Positions 1 to 9,619 of a stretch of DNA of 64,000 nt are shown here, in pieces. The position numbers and the translations under genes are program-made. The first letter of the stretch is position 1. Every line of letters starts with the position of its first letter. The DNA comes from Anthostomella pinea (taxonomy: Eukaryota; Ascomycota; Sordariomycetes; Xylariales; Xylariaceae), in NCBI GenBank assembly GCA_963556695.1, contig CAUWAG010000020.1, positions 2,232,001 to 2,296,000 of the forward strand. The letters run 5' to 3'. Under the pieces are notes generated by a model. That model made no database searches. It was given only the letters and a program-made list of their open reading frames with translations, and was not told the DNA's origin.

Positions 1-322
1 TGGCGGGTTCAATACAAATAATAGACGCGATTTTTTGGCCAGGCTCGATAGGGTACTGTAAGCCTCAAAGAGTGCGCTTTCTTTGTAGATGTAGTTGACA
101 GTAAACCGATGCTTTACCAGAAGACTATGAACACCTGATATATACACCTTGGATTTCAGTACAGCTAAAGGTAAGTTACTGCAGGGCGAGGTCTCGTGCT
201 TCGAATGTCATCTCGAGCGTGTTGATCGCCTCCGGGATTCCTCGAGGTCGTCACAAGAACAAACATCGTTTGGTTCACCGACTAGCCATTATTGAGACTT
301 TGACTTCAGTGCCCTCTCTTCT

Positions 323-806
323 TTGTCTCACGTTCACAATGAGAAAGGCGGCCTTCTTTGCTGTTCGAGACATAAAGATGAACGCACGTTGCACAAATCT
401 CACATGGCGGCTACAAAAAAGCCAGAGCTCGCCATTGCTCCTTGTCCAGAACTGGGTCCGACTATAAACTTCAGTACGTACCTCAGTGTTGTCCACAACC
501 GTGTGTGGAGAAACCACCGTCAAGTTAGCCTGTGGACATAAACTCGACCCGGAGTTGGTTATCTGCGAGGAGCGACGATTTGGAAAGCCATGTAAAGGGC
601 TCGAGAAGGTGACGACACTATCGACGTATTGGTGCAAGAATAGCGTCTGTCGTTACAGCGGTAGCAAGCGCCTAGTGCGACAGATGCAGTACCTTGAGGA
701 AGAGAGGGAGTGGGAGGAAGCTGAGCGCAGGCGCGCGGAGCAGGAGCCAGCGGTCCCGAAGAGAGACCCGCGGTATAGATACTGTCATGACTCGCAGAGG
801 AAGTGA
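323..806 (+). CDS. Small cysteine-rich ORF, unassigned, probably partial
   Basis: I do not recognise this protein. The open frame from about 486 to the TGA at 804-806 encodes roughly 106 residues. Its first half has a cysteine/histidine pattern (V-C-G-E, L-A-C-G-H-K, V-I-C-E, P-C-K, Y-W-C-K, V-C-R-Y), followed by a charged, Glu/Arg-rich helical tail. There is no ATG at the head of this frame (it opens at a GTG). An upstream frame beginning with ATG near 323 ends in the shifted frame at about 541, so either an unseen splice joins the two or a frameshift separates them. The base composition is unremarkable. It could be a lineage-specific short protein or a relic; the surrounding 5 kb is full of broken frames, which favours a relic. 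Confidence 0.3.
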
Positions 807-1194
807 GGACTGCATAACCTTGGGTTGTGGGTTGGGTCATATCAAGTAACCAAAACTAATATACTTTAATACTTTATGCAAATAATAAACATTTTAATAG
901 TTACTCGGTTCTAGCCAAGGACGGTAATTGCGGTTGTAAACTCACTGCCTTTATTACCGCTTTCGCTGAAACGACTACCTCTGCGAAAATAACTGAAGCC
1001 ATTGCCAAATCATGGCCATGGCCATCAGAACTGAGGATTCCCACCACCAGTGTGGACTCGCCTGATGGGCGGTCAGGGCTGATCGCTGGATGAACTGCTT
1101 TCCACAGCCTTCATGGTCGCTGGACATGGGGCCGTCGCAACATGAATAACATCTTTCAACCTAGAGGCAGATGGCGCAGGTCATGACTACGTGG
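807..1194. other. No gene seen
   Basis: An AT-rich stretch (about 840-900) is followed by unremarkable sequence. No supported coding frame, RNA gene or repeat was seen. Confidence 0.4.
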
Positions 1195-1592
1195 TTACAT
1201 CGCCCCTTCTAACAACACCCATGTCTCCCCAATCGTCGACCTCATGATCATGGCCTCGCCCTTGCCCCTGCGGATCTTGTTCTGTCCATCCTCCAGGCAC
1301 ACCAAGTCCGGCATTCCTGCAGCCTCAAAGGCGAAGGCAGCTCCACTATCATTCTGGTGGATCGCGACAGCATACCGCTGCGCATCAGCGCAGAACTTCT
1401 CCAGCAAGCGGTCCTCAGCCTCTTGTCTGAGGTCCAATCCCTTTGTTCTTCTTGGGGCGGAAGCACATCACAGAAGGTCTCCCCAGAGACAGGGTCCCGT
1501 CGAGAGGGCCCAGCCTCTTTCTCGGCCATCGTCGTGATGCTAATACACATGTGATTTGTCACTCTTGAACGATGCTCAGCACACATGCACAC
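1195..1592 (-). pseudogene. Frameshifted ORF pair, unassigned
   Basis: Two overlapping minus-strand frames look like halves of one protein. The upstream frame reads from about 1530 and contains the segment beginning MAEKEAGPSRRDPVSGETF. The downstream frame (about 1437 to 1195) contains LRQEAEDRLLEKFCADAQRY and a hydrophilic tail ending W-V-L-L-E-G-A-M. They meet in different phases near 1437-1445 with no convincing GT-AG pair between them, so a frameshift is the simplest explanation. The product is not recognised. A small intact gene starting at the internal ATG (1437) is the alternative. Confidence 0.3.
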
Positions 1593-1893
1593 CGTTGAAA
1601 TGAGAAGCGTGGAGTATGGAGGACAGTGTGCTTAGTCCAGCCAGTTGCCACTGGTATAGTGACTAATGCCAAATACTCATTTCAACCGAGTGGTATGGAG
1701 AGGGGTATGGGCTTACGTTGATCTTGAACCCTCGCTAATTTCCAAGGCACCCCCGGACACGCGACTAACAGCATTTCCTCCCGTACATGGTTCCAAGGAA
1801 GTTTTCCAGCGGGCGAATCATCCGACTGCATTCTGCAATCGTGTGCTTGCGTGACCCGGCACTCACGACCCCAAAGCGCCCCAAGCCCGCTTA

Positions 1894-2960
1894 CTAGTGA
1901 ACATCAATCATCGCCAAGAACGCGTCGATTCTATCGCCAAGCAGGTTGCCAACCAGCTCATGCATTTTCTCCATAGCTGCCTGCAAGGCCGGCGATGTCT
2001 GCGCCCTGACCTTGTAGCAGGGCGAGCAGACTCTGCATGCTGGCCAGCCACTGGTTTGAAGGACATCGAGCCCACGGACCTTGAGTCAGCTGGTGATCAT
2101 TTGGCTGTAGTCGGCCCGCTGGCGGTGCTCTTCGTCGTGGTGTCGATCCACGTAGTTTAACATGTTTACCACGACCATGCCCATTCTGGTTCTCTGCTGG
2201 CCGTCCTGGCGGACCAACACAGAACCACCCGCATCGCCATCAACGGCCAGGCGTGAGAACTGCTCAAAGCCATCTAGTCCACCGCCGATGCTAGGGATTG
2301 AAAGATAGCCGCTAATAGATGGCGAACTGACGGCAGTATTAAATGATGTTAAGTAGTCCGGAAATTGATCGTCGGCATCAGTGACTCCATGGTTATTGAT
2401 GGACGTCTTGAAAGGTGATTCGTATGCGCCTAGAGGATCTGGCGTCCTAGACGGAGGCTCGAATTGCCCCGTTCGAGAGGTATCCGATTCGGCGCGGTAA
2501 TCATCATCTAAAGCTGCAAGGCCGACGTATCCAGATCAGAGTGCTCCTTGAAACACCGACCATTCTGATTCAGTTTTTCATTGCTGAACCGGAGAAATTC
2601 GGGAATAGACATCCGGAGGGCTTGGTGTTGCGCTCGAAGCCTCGGCAGCTGCTGGCGCTTCGGGAGCAGGCTGTCCGGTACCATGCTGTCCCGGGTTATT
2701 TTCTCCTGCACGAAGAGCAGCTAGGTCTGCCTCGATGATCTCCACGTCGGAGGCCCAGGCCAGTCTGAGGAAATAGTAAAGCCCTTTGGGTTGGCCGCGT
2801 CTATAGCCACGGGCTGGAGGCTGCTTCTCTTTAGAGAGGTGATTGTGTTCTTCAGTAACTTGCTCTCGTACAGGGCGGAGAAGAGTGCGCCCCGAGCAGG
2901 GGAAGAGTGCTTCTCAAAGCCTCATCGGCGCTTCGGGCAGCGTCGATGGCTCGTAGGTCG
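1894..2960 (-). pseudogene. Decayed protein-coding gene, unassigned
   Basis: The minus strand carries a succession of protein-like frames that change phase. About 2960-2800 includes ALFSALYESKLLKNT. About 2795-2578 is a frame with LRLAWASDVEIIEADLAALR followed by a Pro/Ala-rich stretch and a stop at 2578-2580. About 2516-2086 is an uninterrupted frame of roughly 143 codons (acidic, Ser/Gly-rich, ending Q-M-I-T-S-stop) that opens right after a CAG. About 2013-1894 is a helical frame containing QAAMEKMHELVGNLL and ending at a TAG. The composition suggests one gene with introns and/or frameshifts. No domain was recognised. Not all breaks coincide with splice signals, so I call it a relic; an intact multi-intron gene cannot be excluded. 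Confidence 0.35.
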
Positions 2961-3274
2961 ACCGCTTGCGCGACAGGGAAGATCTGAAAGGCTTGCGTAC
3001 TTGTCAGTATTTTGAACATATAATCTGAGCGACTGCTTAGCAGTGATGGCTTACAAACCTAGCTGAACACCTTGGGGTCCCCGGGCGTCAAGATGGGCAA
3101 AGCGGGTTGCCGGAAATAAAGCTTGGACTTTCTTATGGATTGTTCTATACGTACTTCTTCTGTATCAGCAAAGACTTCGGCTCGTTCGAGTGGTTCCGAT
3201 CGCCGTTTCCCTACACCGCAAAAGTGCTCATTCCTCTATGTCTATGCCGATCGCTCCTTCACTCGGTACTGCTA

Positions 3275-3700
3275 CTAGGTTAGTAAAGGCTCTATAGAGG
3301 CTATAAGGGGTATACCCACGCCTTGCCCTTTCCCTGCGGTCGCTGCTGCTGCCACCGCTCTCGGGGGCGTCACGCATTTATTCGTCAGTCTCGCCGTCGG
3401 CGTTATCGACAGAGTCAGTACCGCAAGGCAGTGCTTCAACTCATCAGGCTCCTTTCCACAACCTTCGCGCATTTCAGCATGGTTGTGGTGAGGGCGGCCC
3501 GATTGTTGGGTGATAGGCGGATTATGCCCCCTTCCCGCACCCATGTGTGTATGGCATCTCTCACTGGTCGCCGTCGGCTGCGAGAATGTCCTCGAACAAG
3601 CGTGCCATAATCTGGGTGGCATCAAGTGCCGCCCAACCCCTCCCTCCAACCTGTAGACCAGCTCGTCGTACTGATCTTGGCTGGGTGGGAAGTGTCTCAT
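3275..3700 (-). pseudogene. Frame-broken ORF, unassigned
   Basis: One minus-strand frame is open for 141 codons, but the protein-like segments are spread over three phases. EGGVGRHLMPPRLWH lies in the first frame, TQIMARLFEDILAADGDQ in another at the same place, and a third contains VREGGIIRLSPNNRAALTTT. This is what successive indels in a former gene would leave. No family was recognised. It lies directly upstream of the relic at 1.9-3.0 kb in the same orientation and could belong to it. Confidence 0.25.
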
Positions 3701-3879
3701 CTTGAAGATGAGCCCTTGGGAGAGGTGCTTGTCAACTACTTCCGTCCCTTGCTGGCGTTTTGAAAGTGGGGATTCTGAGTCTCGGTCTGGAAATATTGTA
3801 CCAGACCCGGAAGAGGAAGAGGCAGCCGTAAAGCCGGCACCCGAGTTATAGGCAACGGATTAGTGCTCGAGCTTTGCAC

Positions 3880-4892
3880 TTAAGAACCGCTCGAGGATGT
3901 TGATGATTTCGTAAGGCATAATCGCATAGCCGGTTGCGAGTCGGAGCTCCAGGCCGAGCCGTATGCCGAATGCATGCTTTCTAGCGTTACCGGTCTGGAT
4001 GAAGTCAGTACCGAAACCGGTACGTTCTTGAAGGAGACGGTTAAGCCACTGCAGAATCCATGGTTGGCATTTGTTTTATTCTTGACGTGGTTATTAAAGG
4101 CGTCGAGGATGAGTTCATGATGTTGTGACAAACATGCCTGGTGCCGCTGGGTCCGAAATGACCTCTAGGTGGCGAAACCTTCAACGTCTTGCCGAACCAC
4201 GGCATCGCGAACTTCTTCAGTTCCAGCGGCAGTAGCGGCAGTAAAGCCGCACGAGCAGCAGCCTCTTCTGCTAAGAGGGTCTTCCGAGTCACATTAGACT
4301 TATAACCGCTCGGAACAGGCCAGCCACGGCCGCTGTCCGGGTTGTACAAAGAAAACCCGGGGGCTCCCTAGATGAAACCTGGGCTTGGTCGCTGTGTCGA
4401 AAGCTCCGTTTCGGTTGCAGAAGCGGAGAGTTCAGGGGCAGAGGCCGAGCCAGACGCAGCAGCATTGGCGGCAGACTCGGAGGCGGAAGGAGGAATACCA
4501 GAATCAGCACCAGAGACGGACGGAGCGGCACCAGAGGCAAGCGGAGCAGCAACACAACGCAAATGTAAGGGAAGCAACCTGGTTTGAGGTTGATATTAGA
4601 CATATACCATAAGATGGGCGCATGTGGGATCATTGTGGAGGGTCGAAGGTACCGCGATGCTGGTCATCGTTGTAGGAAATGGTATGCTTACTCGTGGACG
4701 GAGATCGCAAGCAGCGAAATGGGCTCGAAAGATGCCTATACTGACCTCTGCAGACAAGTAGAGAGCCTTCGAGTCCTTGGCTGTGATAGCGTTGGTACTG
4801 TAGTTGGTGAGTGCCATCTTGATTGCGGATATTCGCTCAAAGTCCTCCACGGTGATCTCCATCTCGTAGCGCTGGTATGTCTCTAGCGGCAA
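3880..4892 (-). pseudogene. Possible multi-exon gene or relic, Ala/Ser/Glu-rich
   Basis: A candidate first exon reads MEITVEDFERISAIKMALTN and ends at ...YLSAE before a GTCAGT donor-like sequence near 4741. After an AG near 4581 a low-complexity Ala/Ser/Glu frame (about 4577-4368) follows, ending in TAG. A further frame (4349-4041) includes SGYKSNVTRKTLLAEEAAAR and ELKKFAMPWFGKTLKVS. The pieces are co-oriented and protein-like but I cannot join them into one intact model. Function is unknown. Confidence 0.25.
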
Positions 4893-5255
4893 GACCCCGT
4901 AGACGCCATACTCTTGGCTCTCAGATTCGCTAGAGCCCAGGTCTTTTGCTCCCTGGTCTGGTCTTCTCTGTCAACCATCACGACTGGAAGGTGAACGTCA
5001 GAGCCTGAATACTCGCAGAATATTCAAAAGGTGTTATCTTCTGAAGTAGGGTGGTCTCGCTGGTGAAGTGGGTGGGAAGAGTTGAGGGAAGGTAGGTGTC
5101 GTGTGGTGGGTTTTTGTGATGGGTGTGGTCCGTAATAACTCGAAGCCGTGGGTGGTTAGGGGAATGTAGCACTGGAAGAAGTCCCACGTTTTCGAAAAAT
5201 CTTTATTCTGAGTCGAATTACTTGGCTCGGCATCGAAGTTTTGCATGGAACGGCG
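4893..5255. other. No gene seen
   Basis: Flank of the LINE insertion site. It contains a GT-rich stretch on the plus strand (about 5040-5150) and no supported gene. Confidence 0.35.
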
Positions 5256-5271
5256 AGTCTATACACAGATG
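5256..5271. repeat. Left target-site duplication of the LINE
   Basis: AGTCTATACACAGATG here is repeated exactly at 13187-13202. The bases immediately inside (ATTGATTGATTG on the plus strand) read as a (CAAT)n-type tail on the minus strand, which marks the 3' end of a target-primed retrotransposon. Confidence 0.85.
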
Positions 5272-5759
5272 ATTGATTGATTGTATTTAATGTGGGGGGT
5301 AGCTCCTCAGTAGTGCAAACCACGCCTCCCAGCGCCTCTGTATCGCAGGGTTGTGGAGGTCTCAAGATAATAAGTACAGTCAGTCCCGCTCACGGGCCCA
5401 TCCCCGTTGTTGCGGCGGTATGACCTTGGGGTCATCCATCTGGTCCTTCAAGAAAAGCTATCTATTGGGGGCAGATTGTTGAAAAGAACTTGCTCTTCTC
5501 CACGAATTTTGCCCATTTTGTGCTCCTCTCCCCTAAGTATTGTAAATAAGCTGTCCTAGGCGAGTACCTAGGTAGCAGCCGCTTTTTAGTGATCATTCGA
5601 GTCTGTATGCCCAAAGCGTTCATGATATCTGGCAAAGTCGCCATGTCTAGATCTGGCCGCTAGAAGTCTGTGTAAAGTACTCCTTTTAAAAGATATAAGG
5701 TCTTTTTTAATTATTGTATGTAAGTATACTTCTTGATATTTAGGTTCTGATTGGTCTTT

Positions 5760-6260
5760 CTACCATTGGTTGAACTCTTTCTTGCCCTTTCTCTTGAGAT
5801 CTCTCTTGACCCAAGAGATTATAGGAAGGTTTGTTGTGTCTGTTTCTAGCATGGTACCCTCTTTTGTTAGTGTGTCGGCAGCTTCGTTGCCATCAATATC
5901 TCTGTGTCCAGGAATCCACTTGACGGTCACACCAGGAGTGTGTGCTGTGGCAAGTTCTTGAAATCGTAGAAAAATGTTCTGTGATGTCTCGGGTGGAGTC
6001 CCATTGAGCCCATCTACCACTGACGTGTTGTCCAGGCAGACATATAGCTATTTTCTGTGTCTAATTGCCCTGGCTGCTGTAAGACCTTAGAGAGCACCAT
6101 GGACTTCAGCATCTACTACTTCTGCTTAGAGAAGTCTGCCCTTTCCCTGGTATACTTCTGTGTAGTGCCGCCTTTCCTGATGGTATAACCCCATCCAGTG
6201 CGGGTTATGTCTTGGTTGTCCAACTGTGATCCATCTGAATAGATGACAAGGTCAGTGTTC
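5760..6260 (-). pseudogene. LINE ORF2: RNase H domain remnant
   Basis: The minus strand reads D-L-V-I-Y-S-D-G-S-Q (first catalytic Asp) near 6250-6220, then G-W-G-Y-T-I-R. After two adjacent stops comes a frame-shifted V-D-A-E-V-H-G-A-L (catalytic Glu). The intact frame 6020-5760 contains VKWIPGHRDIDGNEAADTLT, the typical RNase H His/Asp block. Further minus-strand sequence to about 5600 (R-L-L-A-A-R-S-R-H-G-D-F-A-R-Y-H) resembles the C-terminal tail that follows RNase H in fungal LINEs. The RNase H activity would process the RNA-DNA hybrid during retrotransposition. The stops and phase changes show it is inactive. Confidence 0.8.
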
Positions 6261-6360
6261 ACGTTTCTCTCCTATAGCCATTGCTTGAAGAGCTCTGTTT
6301 CTTTATCTTTGTCTTTGCGGATTAGGGGCTTTTTTTATGATGGCTTGGTGAGTATTGGTC

Positions 6361-6368
6361 TCTGGAAG
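6361..6368. repeat. Left 8-bp target-site duplication of the hAT
   Basis: TCTGGAAG, repeated exactly at 9611-9618. Eight base pairs is the hAT-superfamily duplication length. It lies within LINE sequence, so the hAT is the younger insertion. Confidence 0.9.
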
Positions 6369-6616
6369 CAGGGCCCAAATCAATTACATTACATCCACGA
6401 AGCCACGGATTCGCGTGGATGTAAGGATTTACACCAAATCCACGAAATAGTGGTCCACTGAAGCCCCAAATGGATGTAATTGATGGTGGATGTACATATT
6501 TTTGGTGGTAAAGCTGAATTCCTCATCTGGGATGGCCCTGACACCCCCATATTCGTGCTAAAGCCGTAATATTTGTCCCTTTGCCCGAAAGGGTGTAATA
6601 GCCTCTCGTTCAACTG

Positions 6617-9232
6617 CTAGCAGTATTCTTCGTCGTCTGCTTCACGTGTCCTTTCGCTAACTGCTATCCACGCAGTTGCCCACTTTGCGAGCTCGTCAGA
6701 GGACATCCTTTCGACGTAATCAACTTCATCCTTCTCGTCGGGTGACAGCAATACGGGGTCTAACTCGTGTATAACACCAGCTCGTAGCCACGAACGCAGT
6801 ACCTGGCAGAGACTGATGATCATAGCATCTAGGGCGCCGCGAAGGCTAGTTGTCATCCGCCCTGCTGCCGAAAAAACCCTCTCACATTCGGCAGACATCG
6901 GTTGAACTGTGAGGATGTCAAGCGCCATTTGTGAGAGACGAGGGTATTGGTGACGTCGTTTGTGCCAGTAGGCTAAAGGATCGAATATTGCGTTATTCAC
7001 AGTCTCGTGAGACTGCCAGATCTCGTATTCGTCTCCCAGAGTGGGTGAAATCGGGGCCGAGCTTGCTTGTTGATGGATGAATTCCTCGAGAGGGTTCAGA
7101 TCGATTTTACGGCGCTTTTGGGCAGGCTCGTCGTCATTAAGGGTGTTCTGTATCTCGAGATCACGGTATTCGGTATCCCACAGCTCTTGGACCAAATCTT
7201 TTGCCTTCTGAATCCATTCGGGCCGATCATTCCATTTCTGTTCGAACCAGTGCCATCGGAATTGGGGGTGAAGGGCTATAGCCGCGTAATAGAGGGGGGT
7301 CTCGTCGAGCTTCTGATAATATTCGTCTAGCTTTATCCAACCAAGGTTGATGTTAGCTACGAAGTGTTCACTGTCAGGAAGCTTGTTAGCAGTAATTTTA
7401 TAACCCTCAAGCTTGCCGAGAAGGAATTTAAATCCAAAGATAACATCCCAGATGTTACCATACGAACCGGTCCATCCTTTCCGCTTGCGTTGCATGCCAT
7501 CCCCTTCGAGTAATTTCACGGTGTGTTCATAGTCAGTAAGGATAGCGGCAGTGTGCTCAAGAACGGTCCAATCGTGATCATTTAGATGATTCTCTTCTTT
7601 GAGGATTCGGGGCCGCCTTGCCATGGCCCTGTCACTAACGAGGCCAGTCCTCTTGGATCTGTGTTGGTCTTCCCATTCCTGATTAAATTAGGCTATCATT
7701 TGAGGGAGATACGGGCAAAGCTTGATGAGGCGGCGGATCATATATAACTGTGAAAGCCATCTAGTGTCGTTATCGAGGATGACACACAGTGCCCTGGTGT
7801 GAGGAACTGTGAAATCGAGGACATCTTGCCGTTGGACGTCAAGAAGGATGTAATGCAAGCGGTCAGATTGCTAGATATCAACGACGAGGTTGTGAGCCTT
7901 GCCAACAGGGCCTAATCGGTAATACAACGCGTGTTCAGCAACCGAAAGAGATTTGACCTTGCTGATCTCTGTTTTGAATGCTTCAACATCAGTACCAAAC
8001 AATAAGGATTTGGCAGAGAGATTCAACTGATGCCCGAAGCACTGGCCACGCCGTTTCTTGCCCTCGAAGCCTAGGGCTAGCCCTATCTCGGTTGATGCCG
8101 TATCCATATTGGCAGCGTTATCAAGAATAAGAAAGCCGATCTTATGGTCAATACCAAACATCTTCAAGACTTCGACGATTTGCGTGGCAATATTTTGACC
8201 TGTGTGACGAATGGAGACCTCGGGGATGCCGAGAACTAGCTTGCAAGGCTTGTTGTATTCATCTCTAAAAAAGACGACTACGCCATACAAAGCGCGATGA
8301 TTACCTGACCGCCAGCCATCAAAGGATACGTGTATCTTGCCAGGTGAAGCCCTTAACGCCTCGATGATGGCTCCCTTGTGCCGTTGGAATTCGCGTATGA
8401 TTTTTTTGCGTAGCCCGGTCGAGAAGATGTGCCCGCTTTGGTCTGTGATACACAGGTTGAGGTATTCGTGTGCAAGGCGTAATTTGGGATGATTCACAGT
8501 AGCAAAAGGAAGGTTCTCTTCGACGATCCATTCCATAAGGAGGCGGTGAAAGGTATCTCGATCGAAGTTCTTCAGTATGCTATTGGTTATTGCTTGGTCT
8601 CCAGGGTTCTCTGGGTTGACGGAGAGATATCGGTGAAGCCGTTGTTGGCTCGTATCGTTGATTGTTTCGGCTCGTAATTGTGCCTTGGATCTGGTCTTTT
8701 CACCCCCAGGGGCAGAGATCGATTCGACTAGATACAGGTGCTGTATGGCGTTCTGAAGGCCTGCAGATATGAAAGAATCGGGTACGGGATTGCGGCGAGT
8801 GATACAGTATCGGCACACCCATTTGAAGGTCCTACCCTTCTGGATGTTATATCCGTGATCCCAGGCCCAGGAGTTGAGACCTCGCTTCCACTGAGCCCAC
8901 GTGTAGCCACAAAAACACGCAAAAAGGAAGGCTTCGTCGCCCTGAGAGATGCCGTGGCGGAGGGATTCTCGTCGAGATGATTGGGGTGCTGGCGAGGGGG
9001 TTGCGGACAAAGGGACGTCGTTGGGAGGCTCGGAGCCACCGTGTATCGAGGATTTGGGTGTACCGACCATGGTGAAGCGTGCTGAGGGTACTGCTTGCAA
9101 TTCGAGGCGAAAAAATTGAATAAACAGGTGAGTTCGAGTGGTTGGGTCGTATTCGAGTGAATCTGAATGATTTGCCTGCTTTGGAATGGTTTGCGTGGTC
9201 TGAATGTTGTTTGTGCCATTTGGTGGCTGCAT
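6617..9232 (-). pseudogene. hAT transposase, two premature stops
   Basis: A single continuous minus-strand frame of about 871 codons starts with an ATG (9230-9232) and ends at TAG next to 6617. It is interrupted only by TAG at 7871-7873 and TAA at 7688-7690, with no frameshift. In order it shows a Ser/Pro-rich N-terminus; a BED-type zinc-finger-like segment (W-V-C-R-Y-C ... H-L, about residues 135-170); the RNase H-fold catalytic core with V-S-F-D-G-W-R and L-I-L-D-N-A-A-N-M as candidate first and second acidic residues; and a C-terminal hAT dimerisation block PMSAECERVFSAAGRM, whose Glu is the candidate third acidic residue. An internal Met near residue 55 is another possible start. Both stops could come from CAG/CAA by C-to-T change at CpA, as RIP produces. 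Once intact, it would have cut and pasted the element. Confidence 0.9.
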
Positions 9233-9321
9233 TCAGAATTTGCATGCTAGCTAGCTAGGTGGTTGAAATCATATGTCAATGTTTCTACCAGTGATATAAT
9301 GCCCAACTCTTGATTAAATGC

Positions 9322-9419
9322 GCATCATCTTGGTATAGTGGTATGGTAGCGCAAAGTTTGCCTTGTGGAAAAGGCTACGTTCAGATCCTATAGGAAGCTC
9401 GGGATTTTTTTTTTTTTTT
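9322..9419 (+). ncRNA. tRNA-like Pol III unit with T15 run, inside the hAT
   Basis: GCATCATCTTGGTATAGTGG contains an A-box-like TGGTATAGTGG. About 50 bp downstream CGTTCAGATCC resembles a B box, and between them GCCTT-GTGGAA-AAGGC can form an anticodon-like stem. A run of 15 T (9405-9419) would terminate Pol III. The acceptor stem does not close properly, so it is not a functional tRNA. It may be a tRNA-derived SINE head or a decayed tRNA-His-like gene captured by the transposon. Confidence 0.4.
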
Positions 9420-9610
9420 AAAAACGGGGCTCTTAGATTTTTGGACCAATCAGAGCCCATATTTCATCCACTGTCATACACTCGTCCATTACGTCAATTA
9501 CACTAAGCCTTGAATGTAATGGATGACCCCTTCAGCTCCAGTGGATGTACGCCAAAGTGCTCCACTAGCGTGTACACCAGTGGACTAGCGTGTAATTGAT
9601 TTGACCCTTG

Positions 9611-9618
9611 TCTGGAAG
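9611..9618. repeat. Right 8-bp target-site duplication of the hAT
   Basis: TCTGGAAG, identical to 6361-6368, directly adjoining the right terminal inverted repeat. Confidence 0.9.
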
Positions 9619-9619
9619 T

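Larger units (their letters stand above)
6369..9610 (-). mobile_element. hAT-superfamily DNA transposon nested in the LINE
   Basis: A 3,242-bp element bounded by an 8-bp direct duplication. Its left end reads CAGGGCCCAAATCAATTACA and the reverse complement of its right end CAAGGGTCAAATCAATTACA: 20-bp terminal inverted repeats with 3 mismatches. Subterminal regions carry several copies of CCAC/GTGGA-containing short motifs in both orientations (e.g. about 6390-6490 and 9470-9600), as is usual for transposase-binding regions. It encodes one transposase on the minus strand, interrupted by two stops, and contains a tRNA-like block with a T15 run near its right end. Confidence 0.92.

Noticed and set aside
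4289..4633. Leucine/proline-rich minus-strand ORF resembling a membrane protein
   Set aside because: It is an alternate frame of the Ala/Ser/Glu low-complexity stretch and has no supporting splice sites or start context.
8728..9245. Overlapping minus-strand frames (163 and 132 codons) at the head of the hAT transposase
   Set aside because: They are shadow frames of the transposase N-terminus, which alone carries the BED-like motif and joins the catalytic core.
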